Origin: Rhynchopus sp. YZ270_cl-10
Lineage: Eukaryota > Euglenozoa > Diplonemea > Diplonemida > Diplonemidae
Assembly: GCA_964035575.1 (NCBI GenBank)
Contig: OZ037873.1
Span: 1,178,001-1,242,000, forward strand
Direction: 5' to 3'
Length of the DNA stretch: 64,000 nucleotides
Both the position numbers and the translations under genes were made by a program. How positions within the stretch are numbered: the first letter of the stretch is position 1; every line of letters starts with the position of its first letter. This document shows positions 55,301 through 64,000 of the stretch, in pieces. The notes beneath the pieces are model-generated. The model was not told the origin of the DNA and did not search any database. It was given only the letters and a program-made list of their open reading frames with translations.

Positions 55301-56158
55301 TTAGACTGAAAAAAATAAATAGTTTTTCTGGCCTCAATACCCCAAACTGCGATTTTCTGTTCAGGTAATTTTTGGAAGAGCAACTATTTTTCGTGTTTTT
55401 TGGTGTTTTCCACCTTCTGGTTACTGGGGGGGAGCTATTAAAGTATACGTATACTTTATTCGGCGGGAATTACTGCTTAAATGGCCAAAAAACGAAAAAG
55501 GAAAAAAAAAAAAAAAAATCACTGTTATTTTGGGGTTTCTAGTGGCCGAAACCTCGCGAAAACACCACCATTGGCATTTTTGGGCCAATCCCAGCCAGTG
55601 GTGGGGTCAATGTGGAAAAATGAACAATTTTTTGGTGACTTAAATTTTCACAAATCTGAACCCCGTCAGCACCAATCGTGTAAAAACTGATACACGCGTT
55701 TTAGGTCAAAAATACTCGTTTCTCAGCTCAAAGTGACCCCATCACAGCACGCACAGAATCCGGACCACCGAAATCAAAAAAAAAAAATTCCGATTTTTTG
55801 TGCAAAAATTGCTGTAAAAATTTTTTAGTAAGAAAAATGTACACAAAAACCGTATACTTTATTTCACAGATTTACACGCTCAAAATGGGTTTCCGCACCG
55901 AATACTTTATTACCCCCGTATACTTTATTAGCACCGTATACTTTATTAGCCCCCCCCCAGTAGGTGTGCGCCGGGTCGTCACCTTGGAAACTCTCCCTTG
56001 CCACCCATTTCACGCCCATGCCCCTTGTACTACTAGGGGAAAAAAAAAACGATCGTGAAAAAAAAAAAACGATCGTGAAAAAAAAAAAAAAAATGTCAAG
56101 ATCTTGAAAAAAAGTTCAAGATCTTGAAAAAAACCGTCACGATCGTTCTCACACTATG

Positions 56159-56885
56159 TTTTTTTTATTTATTTATTTATTAAAACAGGGTTTCGCCCCG
56201 GTGGGGCGAAGCCCTGGGGCGAAATAAAATGTCATTTTTTCAGGAAAAGATTTTTTTAACGAAAAAAAATATTTTTCGCCCCGGGGCGAACGCCCTGGAC
56301 ATGACACTTGTGACATATCGTAGGAAATCTTTTAGTATGCGCGAAGACGATTCTTGTGCTCCTCATTCTCCCCCACACTATGTCAATACAACAGGTTAGA
56401 CCGTTTGGTCTGGGAGGGTTTGGGGTTTCTTCTTTCTCTCAGTTCAATCTTGAACAATTTCGAGAGGAGTTTTATTTATTTTTCAAAAAAAAAAAAAAAA
56501 AAAAAAAAGTTTAGAAGGGAGTAGGTTTCATCGTCAGAAGAACCCACCCTATTCAAACCCAAACCTTTGTATTGTAGTGTGATCTGGGGTGAGGAAGCGT
56601 TCCAACTTTTCAACCTCTTCCCCAATTTACCTTTCACGCCTTTTTTACCCTCCCCCGTTTTAGAATCAACAGAGAGTGTACGTTAAGATTTTTGCACCAC
56701 GTCTCACCTACTTCGTAGAGTCCTCCTGAGTCCGCCAGAGTCCGCCTGTAGTTGAGACGGACTGTGGCGGACTTGAGACGGACTTGGCGGACTCGGGCCG
56801 AGTCTGGGCGGACTCAGTCATAAGTCCACCTCAAGTCCGTCTCAACTCATCGGCGCCGCCGCAAATCGGGTCGAAGTCTTGTCCG
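56159..56885. other. intergenic with two palindromic-word clusters
   Basis: 56193-56292 has inverted GGTTTCGCCCC / GGGGCGAA words. 56715-56850 is an array of GAGACGGACTTG-like words and their complements (GAGTCCGCC), resembling one TIR-element end next to the 56886 gene. 56300-56345 and 56655-56690 match the 3' flank of the LRR gene (61762-61850), interrupted by about 310 bases. Confidence 0.5.
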
Positions 56886-57926
56886 ATGATGAATGCTGCT
56901 AACGACATTCCCCCCTTCACCTTCCCATCTCCAACACCTCTCAGCACACCCCCCTCACCCCACCCCCCTACAATGCTCTGCGAATTTGGCTACGAAAGCC
57001 CCGCACAGTCGCGTGGACGGCGGCGGTCCATGACACCCACTGCAGGGAGGAGCACGGCAGAGCTCTTTGGGCAGACCCCCTTGCCTATGGGCGGCACGCC
57101 TGCTGCTGGTACACCCACACAGAGCACCACACCGCGACGGTCGAGCAGACGCCGCGGCAGCAGCAGTATCGGCAGGCACCACGCACCCCCAAACTCTCTC
57201 AGAACGGAGAGTCCTGCAGCGAGCTTGCAGCAAACCTCACACCACTTTGCCTCAGAGGCGCGCTCGGTCGTCTCCACTGCAAACAGCCAGACACGTAGTA
57301 GGAGTGGCCGCAGGATGCGGCATCTTGAAGCGTCAACGCCGTCTGCACTCTGGTTCGCGCAGACCAGCGAATCATTCGTCCCCACCGCGAATGAAGTGCT
57401 GGACCGACACGACGACTCACACCACCACCCAGAACAGAACCACCACCACGGGGTCATGTGGTTTGGGTGTGTAGAAGAGGATAGGGTTCAGCATTCACAG
57501 CGTTCCGGGAACGCTCATTTCCATCAAGCGGAAATGCTGAGGAGGACCCACGAAGAGCAGCGCTGCGACCGCCATGCTGCAGCAAAGGCGCATAAGAAGC
57601 AGTTCCCTTCCGAGCACAGTCTTGCAACGTTGTGTGCGAACACCGAAGGGTTTGGCAGAAGCGAGCAAATGCACACCACCCCAAAGAAGGCAGTGAAACC
57701 CCTGCAAGCACCCTACGGCACCACACCGGGGCCTGCCAACTGGGCACGCCACGGTGCAGATAAGGTGGGCTTTACCCCGCACAGAGAGACGGCAGGAGCG
57801 GGGGCCGCGTTCACACCGTTGCAGAGCGAGTCTAGCCTTGGGTGGGGTGCGGGAGGCAGCGTCGGGAGGAAGGAGGTGCAGAACGCTCCTAGTCAAGACC
57901 GGGCAAGACAAGTATGTAGAGGGTAG
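56886..57926 (+). CDS. hypothetical Ser/Arg/His/Pro-rich protein
   Basis: 346 residues from the ATG at 56886 (MMNAANDIPPFTFPSPTPLS). Low complexity: Pro/Ser/Thr-rich N-terminus, Arg/Ser runs (RRSSRRRGSSS) with possible phosphorylation sites, a His-rich stretch (DDSHHHPEQNHHHG) and a Gly/Pro C-terminus. No family recognised. The frame is open upstream to 56784 but only through a repeat array and without ATG. A GTATGT donor-like site at 57912 sits 15 bases before the stop; splicing to an acceptor after the CA run at 58160 would replace VCRG by MQKLSDALSSYRRMQR. Confidence 0.6.
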   Translation: MMNAANDIPPFTFPSPTPLSTPPSPHPPTMLCEFGYESPAQSRGRRRSMTPTAGRSTAELFGQTPLPMGGTPAAGTPTQSTTPRRSSRRRGSSSIGRHHAPPNSLRTESPAASLQQTSHHFASEARSVVSTANSQTRSRSGRRMRHLEASTPSALWFAQTSESFVPTANEVLDRHDDSHHHPEQNHHHGVMWFGCVEEDRVQHSQRSGNAHFHQAEMLRRTHEEQRCDRHAAAKAHKKQFPSEHSLATLCANTEGFGRSEQMHTTPKKAVKPLQAPYGTTPGPANWARHGADKVGFTPHRETAGAGAAFTPLQSESSLGWGAGGSVGRKEVQNAPSQDRARQVCRG

Positions 57927-59521
57927 AGGGGCGCCGTTGAATATTAAAGTGGATATTCTGTGAGAACCATTTGGCATTTTTTGTTCGAGAAACTGGGTGG
58001 AAGATGTTACATTTAAAAAAAAAACTTTTCAGAGTTGAGAACGATTTTCGTCTATATCTAAGTACAGTATCCTTCGGGCGACATTTTGAGTACAGATCCT
58101 GCACCTAGCAGATTGTCGACACAACAAAAATGTTATATTTTAACACACACACACACACACAGATGCAAAAGTTGAGCGATGCGCTGAGTTCGTACAGAAG
58201 GATGCAGAGGTGAGAGGAAAAAAGCAATGAGGAGGAGGCGAAAAAGCGTTCACTTTGCCGTTCTCTCACATCCTTTCTTGTAGTTGTTTGATGCGTTGAG
58301 TTCTGCACACACTATCTCTCATCTGGAAGGTGGTGGTGTTGCGGGGTAGTTAGGTGTGTGAATATCACGTTCCGCTCAACAAAGTAGTGTGCGTAAAAAA
58401 AAGAATCAAAAAGTTACATTAGCCAATCGAGAACGATTTTTAAAGGAACAATTCTATTTTATTGTACCATCAGGGGTTTTGACTTCTCGACCCGTCCCCT
58501 GACGATCCCTCCTCTCCCCTCCCTTTTTTGTGTGAAAATTGAGATTTTAGAATAAAACATAGATAGACCCCGGCAAAAATGGAAACGATCGATTTCGAAA
58601 CTTCATTTTAACTTTTTTTGTACTCTGGTCACGGCTGATTCAAAACAGAATGACTAAGCATCACTCACATAATCGATTTCGTTGAAAAAGTGTAATTTTT
58701 TTTTGTCCGGATTTTTTTTTTACCCCGCCCCCCTTGTCACAACCAATAATAGCATTTGATTGAGACGACACCTAACATCCAAAAGGAGGTGTCTGTTCGG
58801 TGTCAAATATTAGTTTTTTTTTTTTTGATTTTCAATAGATAGGCCAAAAAGGGTCTAAACCCCACCCCTTTCCCCTCCCTTTGACAAAACCACGAAGTGT
58901 AGACACTAAAAACAGAGGAATTGCCTCCCCCCTTTTTTACCCAACATTTCTTTGCCTGCGACGACCAGAGGCGTTTGCACTATCAACTTCACTTTCTTTC
59001 TCCCGCAATGATTGGCAATGTCAACCCTACATTTGTTCATATTTTCCTTCGCAAAACCTCTGTATTGTGTGACTCTCTATGTCTGACTTCCCACTGAGCA
59101 CTTTTGCCCCCATGCACACACAGCATTTTCGTCATCAAAATCCTTGAAGTGACCCTTCACGTCCTTGTTGCAGTACAACCCCTCTGTTTCACAAGAATCA
59201 GGGGGGATTCTCCCAACTTTGTAGTTGGTTTCCTTAAGTAGACTGTTTTCTGCTGGCAGTAAGACTGTGGTTAATAAACCGAAAAGCTGTGTTCTGCTGC
59301 CCTTCTTAGTTTAAGTGGTTTGAGTCAATGAACCTTAAGTACTGCTTTGTTGATTGAAGCAGATAGACCCCAACGAAGAGAACACGGTGTCAACGTGTAA
59401 CGCTGATGGTAAGTATTGCAGCCGTAGAGCAATGTGCACAAGGTCAGGCTATGCAACACGCTTCGATTCTCAGAACGACACTGACTCAACAATAAGCAAC
59501 GCGGAGTACGGAAGCGCCCTT
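57927..59521. other. intergenic
   Basis: Contains the CA microsatellite at about 58143-58160. KLSDALSS (58167-58190) and LFDALSS (58282-58302) read as two related short peptides, possibly exons of the preceding gene. The rest is AT-rich with no gene seen. An AG|ATAGACCCC...ATG|GTAAGT pattern at 59362-59409 looks like an isolated exon but no partner was found. Confidence 0.4.
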
Positions 59522-59660
59522 TGCTGCAATCTTCTTCATGAGCTTACGCGGAGACGCCACATTAACACAAACCGGCAGAGCACTTCCTTGCCTTGTCTAA
59601 ACACGTTTACCACAACCACTTTGCCACAGCACCACTTCAGTAGAACACAAACACAACGTC
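59522..59660 (+). promoter_or_regulatory. leader shared with the Derlin gene
   Basis: From TGCTGCAATCTTCTTCATGA to the CACTTCAG...ACACAAACACAAC stretch this region matches 62463-62615, directly upstream of Derlin, with small indels. Blocks CATTAACACAAACCGGCAG and ACAACCACTTTGCCACA are identical. Likely duplicated promoter or 5' UTR. Confidence 0.6.
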
Positions 59661-59779
59661 CGTGGGCTGGACGGGTTTTCCGGATCGTAATTGTTTTTTC
59701 AGCAAAAGACCTCCTCCTAACTGTTGTCTCTTGCGTTGCCCCCCAATTGAAAACACCTAAAACAGAGAGACACAAAACC

Positions 59780-61756
59780 ATGGAAATATGTGTGGAGAGC
59801 TTTGACGGAGAGAAGTACACAATCGAGGTGGGTGTGGATGATACAACTGCGGACATACGGCGGAAGGTGGCGTCTGCAGCAGAGTTGCGCGAAGACGGCT
59901 TTGCCATGAGCTTTGGAGGGAAGGTTCTGGCCGAAGGAGACTACATCACGCAGCTGAGTGCTGGGGACACAGTTGTGCTGACGAAGAAGATGTCGCAGAA
60001 GGACGAGGCCATTGCAGCTCTTCATGACTTGGGTGAGACAAGGCTGACGTCAGAGAGGTTCAAAGGTCTTGCAGATCCCGAGTTGGTTCGTTTGTTTCTG
60101 CAGGCGGAGGCTGTTACCGTGATCCCCTCTGGGTTCTTGAAAGGTGGCACGTTCGAAGAACTTAATCTCAGTCGTGTGTCATGTGTGACTGCAATAGGCG
60201 ACCACTTTCTCTCATTCTGCGACGCATTGCACACTGTTGATTTATCTGGGTGGAGCAATGTCACAGAAATAGAGCACGACTTTCTCCCCGCCTGCACCCC
60301 ATTGCGAACCCTCAACTTGTCCGGGTGGAACAATGTGACGCGGATTGGCTGCAACTTTCTCGTCTCCTGCATCTCATTGACCGCACTGGATATTTCTGGG
60401 TGGAACAATGTGACGCAAATAGAGCACGACTTTCTCTCCAACTGCCGTGAATTGCGCACCCTTAACTTGTCCGGGTGGAACAATGTGAAGCGGGTTGACG
60501 AGTACTGTCTCTCCCGCTGCACCTCATTGACCACACTGGATATTTCTGGGTGGAACAATGTGACGCAAATAGGGTACGACTTTCTCTCCATCTGCATCGC
60601 ATTGCGAACCCTTAACTTGTCTGGGTGGAACAATGTGACACAAATAGAGGGCAACTTTCTCTCCGACTGCCGTGAATTGCGAACCGTTAACTTGTCCGGG
60701 TGGAACAAGATGACGCTGATTGGCGGCAACTTTCTCTCCCACTGCGCCTCATTGACCGCACTGGATGTTTCTGGGTGTCGCAATGTAACGCAAATAGAGC
60801 ACCACTTTCTCTCCACCTGCACCGCATTGCGAACCCTTGACTTGTCTGGGTGGAACAGTGTGACACGGGTTGACGAGCACTTTCTCTACGACTGCGCCTC
60901 ATTGACCACACTGGATATTTCTGGGTGGAACAGTGTGACGCAAATAGAGCACCACTTTCTCTCCGAATGCACCGCATTGCGAACCCTAGACTTGTCCGGG
61001 TGGAAGAATGTGACGCGGATTGTCGAGTACTTTCTCTACGACTGCACCTCGTTGACCACACTGGATATTTCTGGGTGGAACAGTGTGACGCAAATAAAGC
61101 GCGACTTTCTCTCCACCTGCCGCGAATTGCGAACCCTCAACTTGTCTGGGTGGAACAATGTGAAGCGGGTTGACGAGTACTTTCTCTCCTCCTACACCTC
61201 ATTGACCACACTGGATATTTCTGGGTGGAACAATGTGACGCAAATAAAGCACCACTTTCTCTCCAACTGCCGTGAATTGCAAACCCTTGACTTGTCCGGG
61301 TGGAATGTGACGCGGATTGGCAACAACTTTCTCTACAACTGCATCGCATTGCGAACCCTTAACTTGTCCGGGTGGAACAATGTGACGCAGGTGGGAACGT
61401 CCTTCCTCTCCAACTGCAGCGCATTGAAAACACTTGACTTATCTGGGTTGACGAGTGTGCAGCACATTGAGACAGACTTTCTAAAAGGATGCAACATACC
61501 TACAAGCAGCATCAACGTCACCGGATCGAGCAGTGTTGTGTCAGAACACGTGCACAGTGTGACAGAATACGTGCCCGACCGTACCATTAACCCTTGTCCA
61601 CCCACTCCATCCCCCATCTCTCCAGATGTCCCTGCACAGAGAGGATCCCAGTCGGCTCCACCGCCCTCCTGCTCCCTTCCGCAGTGTACGTCCCTGCGTC
61701 CACCAGCACTCGTGGACGATACCAACGATACCAAGTGCAAATGTGTGTGCATGTGA
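59780..61756 (+). CDS. ubiquitin-like domain plus leucine-rich-repeat protein
   Basis: 658 residues from the ATG at 59780 (ACAAAACCATGG context). The frame is open upstream without ATG through the shared leader, so this start is preferred. Residues 1-70 form a ubiquitin-like fold (MEICVESFDGEKYTIEVGVD, then LSAGDTVVLTKK) without a C-terminal Gly-Gly. Residues 123-570 are about 18 repeats of 24 residues, consensus LDLSGWNNVTQIxxxFLSNCxxLRT, alternating in two flavours (LDISGW / LNLSGW). One repeat lacks a residue. The C-terminus is Pro/Ser-rich and ends KCKCVCM. No signal or transmembrane segment, so probably cytosolic, perhaps an adaptor tied to the ubiquitin system; function is inference. 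Confidence 0.85.
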   Translation: MEICVESFDGEKYTIEVGVDDTTADIRRKVASAAELREDGFAMSFGGKVLAEGDYITQLSAGDTVVLTKKMSQKDEAIAALHDLGETRLTSERFKGLADPELVRLFLQAEAVTVIPSGFLKGGTFEELNLSRVSCVTAIGDHFLSFCDALHTVDLSGWSNVTEIEHDFLPACTPLRTLNLSGWNNVTRIGCNFLVSCISLTALDISGWNNVTQIEHDFLSNCRELRTLNLSGWNNVKRVDEYCLSRCTSLTTLDISGWNNVTQIGYDFLSICIALRTLNLSGWNNVTQIEGNFLSDCRELRTVNLSGWNKMTLIGGNFLSHCASLTALDVSGCRNVTQIEHHFLSTCTALRTLDLSGWNSVTRVDEHFLYDCASLTTLDISGWNSVTQIEHHFLSECTALRTLDLSGWKNVTRIVEYFLYDCTSLTTLDISGWNSVTQIKRDFLSTCRELRTLNLSGWNNVKRVDEYFLSSYTSLTTLDISGWNNVTQIKHHFLSNCRELQTLDLSGWNVTRIGNNFLYNCIALRTLNLSGWNNVTQVGTSFLSNCSALKTLDLSGLTSVQHIETDFLKGCNIPTSSINVTGSSSVVSEHVHSVTEYVPDRTINPCPPTPSPISPDVPAQRGSQSAPPPSCSLPQCTSLRPPALVDDTNDTKCKCVCM

Positions 61757-62462
61757 GCCCCCGGACACTTGTGACATATCTTAGGAAATCCCCCATTTTT
61801 TCCATGCGCGATTTTTCTACCCCCGTTTTTAGAATCAACAGAGTGTGTGCATTAATATTGTGTACGAGTATGCAATGAAAGACGCGCTTGTCGGTTGTCA
61901 TGAGTTTTACCGTTTTCCCCTTCCCCATTCTTTTCATTAGAAAAATAATGTATCTGAAACAACGTTTTCCCCTTCCCCCCTTGTGCTCCACCTCTCCACC
62001 GTACTTCAGGACGCGGGTTTTTCGGGGTTTTCGGGACTTTTGGGGTTTGAAAAAAAAAAAATGGATGGATGCGATCAACAAACAACAAACAACGAATAAA
62101 TAAAGAAGGGGGGGGTATTTCATTTTTCTCTTTTCTTTTCATATTTTTGCAACAAGTTCAAAAAGGTTTGAATGTATCTATTGACTTCCTTTTGCTTTCT
62201 TTTCTTTACTCAGGTAGCTACGTGCCTAGAGGCATCGTGTGTTAATGCAGAAAGTATCAGTCAAGGCTGTCCTCACAGACGCATGCCAAAGCGACCGCCA
62301 CGTGGGTGTGGACTTAACATTGAAGTTTCATCATTGTACTAGCCAGGGAGGGTTCCCGGCTACCGGCGAGGTCTTCCAGGTTTCCTAGGGGGCACCGTGG
62401 CTTCACTGCCTTCGCATGAAACGGCCCGGGGGAATTCCCCTTTACCTCTTCACGAAGGGATG
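61757..62462. other. 3' flank of the LRR gene and intergenic
   Basis: CACTTGTGACATATCTTAGGAAAT and the AGAATCAACAGAGTGTG segment also occur at 56306 and 56667. No gene seen. Confidence 0.5.
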
Positions 62463-62615
62463 GGACGCTTTGCTGCAATCTTCTTCATGAGCTTCTGCGA
62501 GAGAACACCCACATTAACACAAACCGGCAGACTTCCTTGCCTCCAATCCACGTTTGCCACAACCACTTTGCCACACCACCACCACTTCAGAACACAGAAC
62601 AACACAACACAACAC
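62463..62615 (+). promoter_or_regulatory. leader shared with the LRR gene
   Basis: Counterpart of 59522-59660. It ends in AACACAACACAACACA repeated directly before the Derlin ATG, the same type of C/A leader as before the MGC-family genes. Confidence 0.6.
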
Positions 62616-62621
62616 AACACA

Positions 62622-63472
62622 ATGGCAGAGATCGAACAAGCATACTTTGCAGTCCCTGTGGTCACCCGGGTGTATCTCACACTCGCAATCCTGACTGCCG
62701 CGGCTGTGACCTTTGAGTTTCTCAGCCCGCTGAGTTTATATTTGAACTTCAATTTGGTGTGGCAGGGGGAGGTGTGGAGGCTTTTGACCACTTTTGTTTA
62801 TTTTGACACCTTTTCGGTGCACTTGTTTTTCCACATGCATTTTTTGTACTTCTACTGCCGACGTCTGGAGGAGCACTACTACCACCGACGCACGGCACGC
62901 TTCCTGTACATGCTGCTGTTTGGCGCCTCCTTCATGCTTGTCTTGGCTGCGCAGTACGGCCTGCCGTTCCTCTCGCACAGCCTTGTCATCATGGTGCTGT
63001 ATGTGTGGTCGCGGCGCAACCCAGACGAGCACCTCTCCATCTATGGCCTTGTCACCATCAGCGTGCCGTACCTTGCATACCTGCTCATCGCGATAGAAGT
63101 GCTCCTAGGGTCCCCAGCGCTGCCAGACCTCTGCGGTCTTGCGGTGGGGCACTGCTTTTGGTATGTGTTTTCTGTGTTGTCCCCAATGTGGCGGGTTTTG
63201 TAGTATTTCCCAAAGCTTTTTAAGGGTTTGTAAGGTAGTGTAATCTGTGTTGATGGTGGGGAGCTTTTGCGTAGGTGTCCACCCCGGTACAGCCGGTCAT
63301 TTGTACCAAGGTACACTGTTGTATTTCAACTCCTTTTTTACCTACTTTTGTGGCAACACAACACAAATACAGGTATCTGGAAGACATCCTCCCAAAGCTG
63401 CTGAACAGGAACAAGGAGCTCATCCCCACACCAGGCTTCCTGATCTCCTTATTCCCTGAGGACGAAGGGTGA
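62622..63472 (+). CDS. DERL: Derlin family ER membrane protein, two exons
   Basis: Joining 62622-63199 and 63373-63472 gives 225 residues. Derlins are rhomboid-like pseudoproteases of the ER membrane that help move misfolded proteins to the cytosol for degradation. Visible hallmarks: the N-terminal helix before FNLVWQGEVWRLLTTFVYF (WR motif), a basic loop with YCRRLEEHYYHRR, several hydrophobic spans, and the LLGSPALPDLCGLAVGHCFW block (GxxxxDLxGxxxGH). Splicing at GT 63200 and AG 63372 (phase 2) joins WRVL to YLEDILPKLLNR, restoring the Derlin order GH...YxLEDxxP. There is no obvious C-terminal p97-binding SHP motif. The catalytic Ser-His dyad of rhomboids is not expected. ATG 62622 starts MAEIEQAYFAVPVVTR, typical of Derlin N-termini. 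Confidence 0.9.
63200..63372 (+). other. intron of the Derlin gene
   Basis: 173 bases, GTAGTA...ATACAG, phase 2. The middle (about 63275-63340) carries a copy of a dispersed repeat also at about 899-985 (GGTACA...AAGGTACACTG...TTTCAACTCC). Confidence 0.85.
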
Positions 63473-63701
63473 GGCGGGAAACGGGGTACGAACTGGGTAC
63501 GGGGGGGGAGGTAGTAAAGGGGAACTCATGAAGGGGGAGGGAGGGTCGGCTAACGGGGCTGTGGCCCGCAAAACTAATATGTTTCGCTTCTAATATTTTT
63601 GTTTAAACGGTCTCTTTTTGGGGCAAACCATCTGGTGTTTTGTGGATCTGTCTCTTTTTATTGTGTAACAAATTTTTCCAAAAACAAAAACAAAAACAAA
63701 A
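63473..63701. other. short 3' flank of Derlin
   Basis: Nothing recognised except CAAAAA repeats (63678-63700) at the edge of the next element. Confidence 0.5.
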
Positions 63702-64000
63702 ACAAGTAATTGCTATCGGAAAAAAAACGGGGTGTGATGTGGAACTCCATCCTGTAGAAATAATCTACAACACGCCCAGCATTCTGCTCTTCTGCAGGTA
63801 TGCTAACGCTCTTCGTAAGCTGCCAGACCCACTGAGACGCCAGCATCTGAAACGTTCAAGAAGGGGGGGCTGTCCTCTTCGTCCAGCACCATCTGCTCGA
63901 TAGCGTTGTTGGACGTCGGCTCGGCAGGCTCGGCGTGTTCCAGCTCGTTTTTGTCCACAGGCTCCCCACATTGTCGTCGTCGTTGGAGCAGTGCGGAAGG
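63702..64000. mobile_element. TIR element family 1, copy 3, cut by the window edge
   Basis: Starts ACAAGTAATTGCTATCGG and follows copies 1 and 2 closely through the same coding remnant on the minus strand (DEEDSPPLL-like, EPADVQQRYR). The right end is outside the window. Confidence 0.65.

Larger units (their letters stand above)
51570..56158. mobile_element. 4.6-kb TIR element C with ACGATCGT arrays
   Basis: The left end CATAGGGTGAAAACGATCGT and right end ACGATCGTTCTCACACTATG are inverted imperfect copies, each followed by several ACGATCGT or CACGATCGTG palindromes in T- or A-runs (51577-51775 and 56050-56150, the right side also with CAAGATCTTG). Interior: a segment inverted relative to 24070-24350 of element B (52080-52260), satellite-unit pieces (52735-52880, 53555-53800, 55590-55760), TIR element copy 2, a hAT remnant and diverged tandem repeats. 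It may be a composite that collected insertions. Target-site duplication not clear because both flanks are T-runs. Confidence 0.6.

Noticed and set aside
59354-59779. N-terminal extension of 142 codons on the ubiquitin-like LRR gene
   Set aside because: It has no ATG start, and its second half is the leader also found before Derlin, where it is not coding.

Overview
The window is nuclear DNA of a unicellular eukaryote whose lineage I cannot name. The evidence is eukaryote-specific protein families (Derlin, a JMJD8-like JmjC protein, EGF-repeat and leucine-rich-repeat surface-type proteins, a ubiquitin-like domain), cis-spliced GT-AG introns with a GTATGT-type donor in several cases, C/A-rich leaders directly before ATGs, and intergenic DNA full of poly-T/poly-A and mobile repeats. 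Cis-splicing argues against trypanosomatids. Genes are intron-poor: the two largest (3.2 and 7.7 kb) are single exons.

Layout. 1-1850: a short GCCCGAA repeat, a dispersed hairpin motif and a minus-strand transposase-like relic. 1858-5061: a Cys-rich type I membrane protein. 6766-15356 plus 21405-22001: seven paralogous small proteins starting MGC or MGDC (probable N-acylation) with a possible SRPBCC/START-like fold, each in a repeated cassette of leader, gene and tail. The seventh copy is cut off from the others by a TIR element, three 249-bp satellite units and a 3-kb element (A). 22479-26223: palindrome-rich elements including a 3.5-kb TIR element (B) and a CAGGTACC minisatellite. 26689-34434: a 2,581-residue EGF-repeat type I membrane protein. 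34981-39766: at least four small TIR or hairpin elements, two with clear target-site duplications. 40120-42556: a coiled-coil protein of three exons. 43888-47503: a rhodanese that appears to have a mitochondrial-type presequence exon separated by a 3.06-kb intron filled by two giant palindromes. 48510-50456: an ankyrin plus JmjC type II membrane protein. 51570-56158: a 4.6-kb TIR element (C) containing further repeats and a hAT transposase remnant. 56886-57926: a low-complexity hypothetical protein. 59780-61756: a ubiquitin-like plus LRR protein. 62622-63472: a two-exon Derlin. 63702-end: a third copy of the TIR element, running off the window.

How the parts relate. The two large surface proteins look like independent adhesin or receptor-type molecules. 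Derlin (ER-associated degradation) and the JMJD8-like protein (ER-lumen family) are both likely ER residents. The Derlin gene and its neighbour, the ubiquitin-like LRR gene, share a duplicated upstream leader. A separate upstream module is shared by the acylated-protein array and the EGF gene, which suggests common promoter cassettes. The non-genic half is dominated by DNA-transposon-like elements whose ends carry arrays of a palindromic word, different in each element, while elements A, B and C share interior sequence. All functional statements are from reading the sequence; no database search was run.
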